In this document: piece by piece, positions 5,787 through 12,909 of the stretch
Position numbering within the stretch: position 1 is the stretch's first letter
Layout of the letters: every line of letters starts with the position of its first letter
IMG/VR virus record: IMGVR_UViG_3300009155_000237
Coordinates: 1 to 25,041 of that record
Direction: 5' to 3' (one strand)
DNA from: a virus
Length of the DNA: 25,041 bases
Notes under the pieces: generated by a model
What the model was told of the DNA's origin: nothing
The model's input: only the letters and a program-made list of their open reading frames with translations
The model's database searches: none
Position numbers and translations under genes: made by a program

Positions 5787-7817
5787 TTAGTCTCTGAGTG
5801 GTGGGTTCATTAGGATTGGCTCTTTGCCACCCTTCATTCCCTTTGCTTTATCACCGTGTGTCTCACATGTCATAGACTTTTTACCTTCAGTGCAAGAGCA
5901 TTTACCCTCTTTCATTGAAGACATTTGCTTATTAGCTTTAGACTGCATAACCTGCATTTTCTTCTGAACGATTGTCTTCTGAATCGCAGCCTTCTTTGCA
6001 GCCAATTGCTTTGCCATTGGATTCTCAGTGGCTTCATCCATACGACCATTAGCAGCAAGTCTCTCTTTGCGTCTTTGTGCCGCATAATCTGCTCCATTAG
6101 GTAACTTCTTTTTTGGCTCAGTCCAATTGTGTGCCTTCACTATTTTCTCTTTTTGACCAGGACCAACATCGACAACCTTATACCCAATGTCTTTTGTTGT
6201 CTTCACTTTAGTCATGGTCTTAGCTTCAGCAAATCCTGGATCAGTCTCTTCTTTAGTAAGTTTACTGATTGCTTTATCAACGCCTTTACGACGATTCATA
6301 AGCTTGCCTGTATTAGATTTGTCGCCTTTACCAAGAGCATACTGACGAGAAGCAATGTCTCTTACTCCTGCTAGAGCATAATTACCAAGAGTATTTTTTG
6401 ATAGTTCATCAACAGATTCTACTTCTTCAGTAGCAGGAACCTTTACCTTGTGGCCGTAATACTTACCGTAAGCCAACTTAGAACCCTTTTCACGATTGGT
6501 GCGCTTACGAAACTTATCAGGATCAGATGGTTGATTACCTTGCATTTGTCTACCGGCCTTATAACCATAAGATGCAAGAGTTCCTTTCGAGATTTCATCA
6601 ATCTGAATCTCTTCTTCCATATTCTTATCACGATCAGCACGATAGGCTTTCATCTTTGCAGACTTAGCATCCTTAGACGCCTTCTCTTTCTTCTCCTGAT
6701 CCATACCCTTATCACGGAACTTATTAGCCATTCCAGCATACTTCTTGAAGATAGGACCAGAACGACCCTGAGCATCACCCATAGCTTTCTTAGCAGCCTT
6801 GTGTGCTGCGCTGTGGTATGTATCAGTTGATAGCTCATCAATTTGAGTGTCTTCTTTAGCCAATTTACCTACAGCTCTTTTGATGCCAGCTGATCTCTTG
6901 TTTATAGTATGAATGTGTGGATCCAACTTAGCCGCAGTGCCATCGGTACTGCCGGCGTTGTAACCAGCCTTTCCGAGACTTGCTGCTGATTTGTTTACAT
7001 AAGAACCAAGAGTAGCCTTTGAAAGCTCGTCTACCTGCTCGGCTTCTTCCTTAGTTAGTTTGTCGGTAGCCTTAGCGATACCCGCGCGGCGCTTCCATGA
7101 CTTGTTGAACATCTTATCAGCGGTTGCATCATCCTTCTTACCTTGCTGGTAATTTGAATAGTCGCCCTTCTTCATCTGATCCTTAACCGCATTGGCACGA
7201 TCAGCATAACGACCAGTTGCAGCAGACTTAGTTGCCACATCATGTGAAGCCTTCTTAATATACGAACCCATGGTCTTCTTTGATAGCTCGTCTACCTGCT
7301 CGACTTCTTCCTTGTGTGTAGGAAGGCTCTTTGTCTTTGTACCAGCAAACTTACGAAGCTCTGAAGTCTTCATAGAAGCCATGCGGTTGATTGCGCCGCC
7401 CTTCTTGCCACCATCATACTCACCGCGCTGTGTAGCAAGTGCTGCGCCAGCTGCATGTTGCTGAGCCTTTGATACGGCCTTCTCGTCAACCTGCTCGACT
7501 TCTTCGAACTGCTTACGATCATTGCCTGACATCTTTTCGCGACCACGAATCTTATCAGCCACAGATGGATTCATTCTGCTTAGGTACTGACTATCTCTGT
7601 TCTTAGCACCGACAGCCGCCGCAGCTGCGTTCTTCTTTTCCTTATTAGCAGGATTTCCTTCATCAACAATTTCTTCCTTACGGAGCATCTTGAAATCTTG
7701 CCCATCAATCTTGCCGTTGTGGTTCTTGTCGATTTTGACTTGACCACCCTTGAGTGCTTCGCTTACCGCACTGATTAGCGAATCGCTAAGACCAAATGCT
7801 TTCTTATCAATAGACAT
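5787..7817 (-). CDS. Large basic repeat protein, predicted internal head polyprotein
   Basis: 676 residues, very rich in Lys, Ala and Met, with no membrane segment. Residues 30-41 form an EF-hand-like loop (DKNHNGKIDGQD). From about residue 105 a module recurs. An acidic link ending QVDE, QIDE or SVDE (Glu112, 177, 264, 328, 408, 471) leads into DELSKxTLGSY-like helices and a basic end such as KRRAGIAKATDKL. The C-terminus has a Cys/His cluster (Cys640, Cys642, Cys651, His654). Similar proteins occur in many T4-like phages without known function. The Val/Ile-Asp-Glu links resemble T4 gp21 prohead-protease sites (Leu/Ile-X-Glu), so I infer maturation into basic peptides that lie with the DNA. 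AAAGGG precedes the ATG. Confidence 0.72.
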   Translation of the reverse strand: MSIDKKAFGLSDSLISAVSEALKGGQVKIDKNHNGKIDGQDFKMLRKEEIVDEGNPANKEKKNAAAAAVGAKNRDSQYLSRMNPSVADKIRGREKMSGNDRKQFEEVEQVDEKAVSKAQQHAAGAALATQRGEYDGGKKGGAINRMASMKTSELRKFAGTKTKSLPTHKEEVEQVDELSKKTMGSYIKKASHDVATKSAATGRYADRANAVKDQMKKGDYSNYQQGKKDDATADKMFNKSWKRRAGIAKATDKLTKEEAEQVDELSKATLGSYVNKSAASLGKAGYNAGSTDGTAAKLDPHIHTINKRSAGIKRAVGKLAKEDTQIDELSTDTYHSAAHKAAKKAMGDAQGRSGPIFKKYAGMANKFRDKGMDQEKKEKASKDAKSAKMKAYRADRDKNMEEEIQIDEISKGTLASYGYKAGRQMQGNQPSDPDKFRKRTNREKGSKLAYGKYYGHKVKVPATEEVESVDELSKNTLGNYALAGVRDIASRQYALGKGDKSNTGKLMNRRKGVDKAISKLTKEETDPGFAEAKTMTKVKTTKDIGYKVVDVGPGQKEKIVKAHNWTEPKKKLPNGADYAAQRRKERLAANGRMDEATENPMAKQLAAKKAAIQKTIVQKKMQVMQSKANKQMSSMKEGKCSCTEGKKSMTCETHGDKAKGMKGGKEPILMNPPLRD
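6243..7493 (-). repeat. Tandem DELSK-module repeats within the head protein gene
   Basis: Six imperfect copies of a 63-87 residue unit start at Glu112, 177, 264, 328, 408 and 471 of the protein. The DNA also repeats: GCTCGTCTACCTGCTCG-like stretches recur near 7025 and 7290, with diverged copies near 6410, 6835 and 7485. A seventh copy lies outside the gene, in the short protein at 13727-14113. Copy-number change by recombination is expected. Confidence 0.75.
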
Positions 7818-7818
7818 T

Positions 7819-8055
7819 TTAGTTACCCTTTCTAGTAGTCATATAATCGTGGACTGTTGTTACATAATCTTCAGCCATTGTGATCTTGCTCTGTACCCAA
7901 GCTTCTAGCTGCATATCGTCTTTCATCATATCAGCAAGAGCGGAGGCGCGCTGTGCAATTATCTGCAACTGTGCGCGGGCCATCTGCCCTTCGTAGTCCT
8001 TTTCTTCTTTGATAGGGCCAAAACGAATTGTGTTTTCTAAGCTACGATATGACAT
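7819..8055 (-). CDS. Conserved small phage protein
   Basis: 78 residues from the ATG at 8055, which has AAAGG five bases upstream. An in-frame extension further upstream lacks a ribosome site. The sequence opens MSYRSLENTIRFG and continues with AQLQIIAQRASALADMM and LEAWVQSKITMAEDYVTTV. I recognise this all-helical pattern from small proteins, and from segments of repeat-type head proteins, in T4-like phages. Its start overlaps the 3' end of dps and it ends two bases before the repeat head protein, so it is probably a head-assembly or internal protein. No catalytic residues are evident. Confidence 0.68.
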   Translation of the reverse strand: MSYRSLENTIRFGPIKEEKDYEGQMARAQLQIIAQRASALADMMKDDMQLEAWVQSKITMAEDYVTTVHDYMTTRKGN

Positions 8056-8066
8056 AATTACCTTTC

Positions 8067-8504
8067 TTAGCTCTTCTTTGTCGCTCTCAACATCCAAGCG
8101 TGTTTGTTATGAATATCAATACGGTCTTGTAGGTAGTTTTCAATTCCTACCGCACCAGCAACCTCCGCTGCTTTCTGTGCAGGAACAAGCGTAGCAATAA
8201 CTGCATTGTTATCATCGTACAAACGATTTAACATACCAGCAGCATTAGGAACTGTTAGCTCATCCTGAATGGTTGATAGCTCACCAAAACGCTTGAATGA
8301 ACCTGGCGCATAAACATTCAATGCGCGAATGTGTTCTGCAAGGCCATCGGTAGCTTCAAACGCATCGGTGTATAGAGTTTCAAAAAATTCATGGTACTGC
8401 GAGAAGAATGGACCTTCTACGTTCCAGTGAAAGTTATGAGCCTTCAGATAAAACGCAAAGGTTGTAGCGAGTGATTTCTTGAGTAGTTCTGAAAGCTCAT
8501 CCAT
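8067..8504 (-). CDS. dps: Dps/ferritin-like DNA-protection protein
   Basis: 145 residues forming the four-helix ferritin-like pattern of Dps. Ferroxidase-type ligands are present: His26 in NFHWNVEGP, His38 in YHEFF, and Asp53/Glu57 in DGLAEHI. The C-terminal helix ends RIDIHNKHAWMLRAT, also family-like. Dps dodecamers oxidise and store iron and shield DNA from hydroxyl radicals. In a phage this could protect replicating or packaged DNA, or host DNA during takeover. Its ATG overlaps the stop of the membrane protein upstream (TAATG), and it sits inside a late block of predicted head proteins. Family is clear; role in infection is unknown. Confidence 0.9.
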   Translation of the reverse strand: MDELSELLKKSLATTFAFYLKAHNFHWNVEGPFFSQYHEFFETLYTDAFEATDGLAEHIRALNVYAPGSFKRFGELSTIQDELTVPNAAGMLNRLYDDNNAVIATLVPAQKAAEVAGAVGIENYLQDRIDIHNKHAWMLRATKKS

Positions 8505-8776
8505 TAGTTCTTCCCTTTTCTGCCTCTCTTAGGCTTAGGCGCATCTTCTGGCTCAATAACAACGACTGGTGCTTCTTCCACAACAGCTTCCACAACAGGC
8601 TCTGGCTCTGGTACAACGACGACAACCGTTTCTTCAGCCTTTACTTCTTCAACTGCTGCTTTAGCTTCTTGCTCATCAGCAACAATAAACTCTTCATTTT
8701 TCCATGGCTTTGCATATACCAAATACCCAACAATAGCTAGAAAAATAACGCAACCAATAATTACATCCATATCCAT
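8504..8776 (-). CDS. Small membrane-anchored acidic protein
   Basis: 90 residues from the ATG at 8776, chosen because AAGGAG lies 8 bases upstream; an upstream GTG is too close to that site. One N-terminal membrane segment (about residues 4-22) is followed by a low-complexity Glu/Val/Pro-rich stretch (VVVVVPEPEPVVEAVVEE) and a basic tail, KPKRGRKGKN. The layout suggests a flexible tether facing cytoplasm or periplasm. It is translationally coupled to dps. I do not recognise the family. Confidence 0.6.
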   Translation of the reverse strand: MDMDVIIGCVIFLAIVGYLVYAKPWKNEEFIVADEQEAKAAVEEVKAEETVVVVVPEPEPVVEAVVEEAPVVVIEPEDAPKPKRGRKGKN

Positions 8777-8803
8777 TTTCACTTCTCCTTTTTTATTTTG
8801 AAC

Positions 8804-11602
8804 TTATTCTCGTTTACCAGCAAGCGCCTTACGAATCTCTTTGAAATGTGCTGGTGTCTTTGTGACCTTATCTGGACCATCGGCTGCATCGCCAACAATC
8901 GGCTTGTCAACTGAATATTTAGCTATACTAATAGGTTCTTCATATACCTTACGATATCTGAAGTTACTGCCGTCTTTCACGCGAATCACTTTATGGGATG
9001 CATGGCGGGCCGTAATATCTTCTGTTCTTGAAACTCTGAGATCCTTGTTTGATGGAGATCCTTCAGAACCTGGCTTACGCATATGCTCGCCAGAACCATT
9101 CTTGATACGGTTCTGTTTAGCGTGAATATTATCCCATAGTCCACGCTTTTCGTCAACGCTTGTTTCTTCGCTACGGCAGTTCCACTTACGCAATGCTAAG
9201 GCTTTACGAGATGGCTCACCGTTTGGTTTCTTCATCGGTCCGTCAACACCACTCATGCGAGCGCAGAATGATTTACGACGACCAGCGGCTTTTGATCCAG
9301 CTTTTAATTTAGATGGTGGTGTAGTAACTGGGGCTTGCAGATTACCACCAGTTTCTCTATTATAGCGATCTCGGCCCTTTTGAGTTAACCCACCGGTTGG
9401 ACTCTTATACCCGCCATCTTCAGCTAGATCCTCATCCAACTTAGCAGCGAAGCCGCCAGCAATAAATGAGTCCACGCGATTATATGCGCGACTGACATTG
9501 TTTGATTCAGCCATTTCACGAGCGAACACCTGATTCAAAACACCTTCAGATACACCAGACTTCTTTGCTTTCTTGCGTAGATCAGGATTTGGTTGACTAT
9601 CAAGTTCCTTATTCACTACGTTATAACGAACGCGAGAATATGTTGCAGGATCTTGCGTAGTCAAATCAATAAGCTTGTCTAATAGATCAGCAAGGTTCTT
9701 ACGAAGCTGTGGGCTTTGCAAAGCAAACTGCTTGCTACTACGCAACGCACGACGATAACCTTGAAGCTCGGTTGTGTCAACAAGGCCGAGACGCAATAGA
9801 ACATCCATCTTTTGATTCAGACGACGCGACTGATTTGGATCTTCCGAATCTTCCTTTACTGCTGGCTTCTTCTTTTCATTAGCTTGTGTGATACCAGGAG
9901 GTGCATCAGAATCATTTGGATTCCAATTGCGAGCATTGAATGATACCTCATCAAGCTTTCTGCCACCAAGAGAAATTTTTGGCTTGTCTTTTGGAATACC
10001 ATGTGACAAAACATTTCTAAATGCAGTCAAACTCTTACTAGCTGCAACGGTTAGCTTTTGTTTATCAGCTGGCAAACGTGTTCTATCAAATAGATCCAAC
10101 ATCTTTCTCGCATCAACCACAGAAATCTTTACCTTGTGCTTATCACCAAATACCACCTCATGCTCACCGCGAGCGATGATAACCTTACGCATTTGATAGA
10201 TGATATTGGTATCGCCAGCATCTACAGCATCGGCTGCGCTTGAACGTGCTTCGGTACGCATACGAAATTGAGCAAGACGCTTACCACCACCATGTGTTGT
10301 ATGCTTTGGATTTGGCGCTGAACGATCAACCGTTGTAGGGTCAACATCTGTTGAAACAATTTTTGTTGCGTCAATATGCAATGGGCTATCATGTGCGACA
10401 TCAGCTTTTGATTTTTCCCAATCTGATACCGAAATCTTCTTTGCTTTTGCTTGCTTGATATCTGTTGCTCTGTCTTTTGCAGAACCTTCTTTGCCTTCTA
10501 GGAACATGTGAAATGCCTCGTTTGTAGATGAGCGAGCCTGCGCTACAGAAGCCTGCGCTTTGCTACGGATACGTGGAAGAATGCGTGTGGCTATTCTATT
10601 GATAGCACCCTTTAGTGATTTACCAAAACGCTGTGTCAATGCATTATCAACTGAGATGCGCTGCGAACGTGATAGCGCATTATAATCTAGGTTCTTGCGG
10701 CCGCTTGCGCGAGCGCGAAGGATCATAATAGCAGCCTTACGCGCACGAAGGCGTAGGCGTTGCCCAGCTGGCATCTGCTTTGATTTAAGCTTACGCAGAC
10801 GAGCAAGACGCTTGCTCATAGATTTCATCTTTTGTGAACGCTTCTGGCGTTGCTGAGATGTTAGGCCTTCATGAACATTCTTTGGTTCATCATCATACGC
10901 AATCATATCCAACATCATAGCATCTTCATCGCGAAGATCCAGCTCACTCATATCGGTTAGCTTGTCAAGATATCTATCAATCTCAGCGTCAGATGGTAGT
11001 GGAATTTCTTCCTCAGCAACTACGGATTCATTCATTGTTTTTCCTAGACGCGATTGGATGATGCGGATCATTTGCTTTACATCTGCATCGGTAAGATGTT
11101 CCGACATAGCATCTCTGACCTTAGCAAAGTCACCAGCTTGGGCCCACTTGCGAATGTCGGATGCGTGAACGCCATCAAGATCACCAACGCGAGTGTTTAC
11201 GATAGAGTGGCGAGAATGAACCTCGATCTTATCGTAGTTGTAATCTGTTCCGTTGTACTTATCAACAAACGCTTTTATTTCTGCAACTCTATCGTCACCC
11301 AATACGATATGCATGGTATCATATTTACCAGACAAACTCTTTAGTACGCCAACCATTGATGGATTAGAAATCGGTGGCACATCAAATAGTTTCTTATGAC
11401 CAGGAAACATCTTATTCAGGAATCGGATCTTTTCCTGTGGTGTCAGTGGATCTTTCTTCTTATTGACGGTGCGCGAAACAAAAACTTTGGCATCGCTGTG
11501 TGTTGATTTAGCAAGCTTGATAACTGCGTCAACTAGGTGCGCGTGTTCTTTGTGTGGCGGATTGAAACGACCAAGCGGTACGATAACGATAGATTTACTC
11601 AT
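8804..11602 (-). CDS. Nucleotidyltransferase / basic / DUF6321 multidomain protein
   Basis: 932 residues from the ATG at 11602, which overlaps the preceding stop. Residues 1-185 are a cytidylyltransferase-like domain. GRFNPPHKEH (His17, His20) is the HxxH nucleotide-binding motif, with Glu in place of the usual Gly, and VHASDIR (146-151) recalls the ISSTxxR motif of NMN adenylyltransferases. Residues about 250-355 are highly basic and helical. Residues about 595-665 form a further helical block (LLRLGLVDTTEL). Residues about 735-810 match DUF6321 (GGLTQKGRDRYNR, RRKSFCARMSG, LRKWNC), followed by GLWDNIHAKQNRIKNGSGE, a block I know from marine phage head-associated proteins. It is probably a virion-associated enzyme. 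LDE and VDE tripeptides (549-552, 816-818) are possible prohead-protease sites. Confidence 0.78.
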   Translation of the reverse strand: MSKSIVIVPLGRFNPPHKEHAHLVDAVIKLAKSTHSDAKVFVSRTVNKKKDPLTPQEKIRFLNKMFPGHKKLFDVPPISNPSMVGVLKSLSGKYDTMHIVLGDDRVAEIKAFVDKYNGTDYNYDKIEVHSRHSIVNTRVGDLDGVHASDIRKWAQAGDFAKVRDAMSEHLTDADVKQMIRIIQSRLGKTMNESVVAEEEIPLPSDAEIDRYLDKLTDMSELDLRDEDAMMLDMIAYDDEPKNVHEGLTSQQRQKRSQKMKSMSKRLARLRKLKSKQMPAGQRLRLRARKAAIMILRARASGRKNLDYNALSRSQRISVDNALTQRFGKSLKGAINRIATRILPRIRSKAQASVAQARSSTNEAFHMFLEGKEGSAKDRATDIKQAKAKKISVSDWEKSKADVAHDSPLHIDATKIVSTDVDPTTVDRSAPNPKHTTHGGGKRLAQFRMRTEARSSAADAVDAGDTNIIYQMRKVIIARGEHEVVFGDKHKVKISVVDARKMLDLFDRTRLPADKQKLTVAASKSLTAFRNVLSHGIPKDKPKISLGGRKLDEVSFNARNWNPNDSDAPPGITQANEKKKPAVKEDSEDPNQSRRLNQKMDVLLRLGLVDTTELQGYRRALRSSKQFALQSPQLRKNLADLLDKLIDLTTQDPATYSRVRYNVVNKELDSQPNPDLRKKAKKSGVSEGVLNQVFAREMAESNNVSRAYNRVDSFIAGGFAAKLDEDLAEDGGYKSPTGGLTQKGRDRYNRETGGNLQAPVTTPPSKLKAGSKAAGRRKSFCARMSGVDGPMKKPNGEPSRKALALRKWNCRSEETSVDEKRGLWDNIHAKQNRIKNGSGEHMRKPGSEGSPSNKDLRVSRTEDITARHASHKVIRVKDGSNFRYRKVYEEPISIAKYSVDKPIVGDAADGPDKVTKTPAHFKEIRKALAGKRE

Positions 11603-12776
11603 CTTTCGGTGCCGCCTTTCTGAATGAACCCTGAGCAAAGTTCTGCATACTGAATACGCGGCGCTTGACTAGCTTTGCAGTACCGTGCTTACCGAGAAGA
11701 ACATAACCTTCTGGATTTGTCTTTACCAACGCACCAAACTCATTCTCAAAATATCTACGAATAGGTTGATATGTGTCTAGCTCGTCAATAATCTTGTCCT
11801 TGATATCAGCAAGCTTGTTGTGAACATCAAGGACATTTGTGATTAGGTTTTTATTGGATTCAATTTGGCTGGTAATGGTATCATATACCACCTGCTTTGA
11901 AGCTTTACCTTTTTCACTAGCAGCCTTGTCAATGAACTTCTGAAGCTTCTCTTTCATATACGCAAGGAAACCAGCATACGACTGATCGGTGTTATTACGG
12001 ATCACATAGTTGGCATATGCAAGAAAATGTGGATTCATCTCTTCGGATGAAATGTATGCAAACGCATCACCCGGTATAGATGCAAGGAGCTTATCGACCT
12101 CTGTGATATGGGCCTTCAAATGACCAACATGATCCAACGATGGCGCATCAATTGGCATCAGGAACACATGTGAGTTTTTCTTCATGTCACGCGCTTGAAT
12201 TGTCACGCGACTACCAGATGCATTGTACTTAGTATGCGGTGCGAATCCAACAACCGACTTAGCAATCTCTCTACCAAGCACCGAGTTCACAGGTACCGCA
12301 TTGATAACTGTGTTTGGTTTGAACAACCAGTGCTGGACACCTTCAATGTCAACCTTCTTCAGGTCAACCTTAGCGAACATCATATCGCCTTGAAGGATCT
12401 CATTCTTGTTGTTTGTAATGTAGGGGAAATATTCTAGAGCGAGCTTTAGTTTAGCTACGAGCCCTGGTGCGTGGCCGTGATTACGCTCAATGTCGTCTAC
12501 GGTGAAATTGACCTTAGGATCTTTGTTGAAGATTGATTTGGTCGCTACAAAGAACTTACCATTCTGATAGCCATAGAATACGCTAGGAGCACCGTCGATC
12601 TTAGTTTGATTTACAGTTTCAGGAATGCCCTTTATGAGGTCATGGAAGTAACCACTGATCTTAGCAATGGACTTCTTTCCAGAAACATAAATCTCGTCTT
12701 CAATGTGGGTATAGTGCGACTTGTCTTCCTCAGACGAAAACGCAGCTTCTACCACGAAGCTCTTGAATCTTTTCAT
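11595..12776 (-). CDS. KxDG ligase-like protein (DUF6267 type) with capsid-targeting-like N-terminus
   Basis: 393 residues from the second of two tandem ATGs (12776), 4 bases after AGGAG; the first ATG is only one base from it. The block TKIDGAPSVFYG carries Lys60-x-Asp62-Gly of the mRNA-capping/nucleic-acid-ligase superfamily (numbered from the first Met). FFVATKSIFNK and ILQGDMMF follow in the expected order. I recognise this as a protein common in T4-like phages, listed as DUF6267. The catalytic role is inferred from KxDG and unproven. The first 11 residues, MKRFKSFVVEA, align without gaps to the T4 internal-protein targeting sequence MKTYQEFIAEA, which is cut after Glu10. It heads a late operon behind TATAAATA at 12852-12845. 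Confidence 0.75.
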   Translation of the reverse strand: MKRFKSFVVEAAFSSEEDKSHYTHIEDEIYVSGKKSIAKISGYFHDLIKGIPETVNQTKIDGAPSVFYGYQNGKFFVATKSIFNKDPKVNFTVDDIERNHGHAPGLVAKLKLALEYFPYITNNKNEILQGDMMFAKVDLKKVDIEGVQHWLFKPNTVINAVPVNSVLGREIAKSVVGFAPHTKYNASGSRVTIQARDMKKNSHVFLMPIDAPSLDHVGHLKAHITEVDKLLASIPGDAFAYISSEEMNPHFLAYANYVIRNNTDQSYAGFLAYMKEKLQKFIDKAASEKGKASKQVVYDTITSQIESNKNLITNVLDVHNKLADIKDKIIDELDTYQPIRRYFENEFGALVKTNPEGYVLLGKHGTAKLVKRRVFSMQNFAQGSFRKAAPKDE

Positions 12777-12844
12777 CATACTCCTAGCGGGATTGGCGTA
12801 CCCTAACCGCGACCATGCAGGACTGCCTTAGCTTTCTGCTCGTC

Positions 12845-12852
12845 TATTTATA
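12845..12852 (-). promoter_or_regulatory. Late promoter TATAAATA upstream of the KxDG gene
   Basis: An exact match to the T4 late consensus on the minus strand, in a 130-base gene-free gap. Transcription should start near 12839, giving a leader of about 60 bases that ends in AGGAG before the tandem ATGs. It should serve the whole head-protein run to its left. Confidence 0.75.
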
Positions 12853-12856
12853 ATAC

Positions 12857-12885
12857 TTGACAAATTAATATTTCCATGGTATAAT
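12857..12885 (+). promoter_or_regulatory. Perfect-consensus sigma70 promoter pointing rightward (antisense)
   Basis: TTGACA (12857-12862), a 17-base spacer and TATAAT (12880-12885): a 12/12 match to the vegetative consensus on the plus strand. Transcription would start near 12892 and run into the 3' end of the nuclease gene at 12910-13713, antisense to it. No credible plus-strand gene follows; the first ATG closes after two codons. It begins five bases from the oppositely directed late promoter, so the two polymerase footprints must overlap. Confidence 0.7.
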
Positions 12886-12909
12886 AAGGATGTTGTAACC
12901 GGTCAGATA

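Noticed and set aside
5783-5790. CTAAATAG on the minus strand, also near 15950 and 23570, as a variant late promoter
   Set aside because: Two copies contain the stop codon of the preceding gene and the third is coding; they deviate from TATAAATA, so I could not separate them from chance. The 5783 copy upstream of a structural gene remains possible.
6450-6830. Plus-strand open frame of 126 codons
   Set aside because: It is a mirror of the Lys-rich repeat gene on the other strand, lacks a ribosome site and encodes an implausible low-complexity hydrophobic protein.
6243-7493. Regularly spaced similar DNA stretches resembling a CRISPR-like array
   Set aside because: The similarity follows codons of a repeated protein module, spacing is 190-260 bases and uneven, and the copies are diverged.
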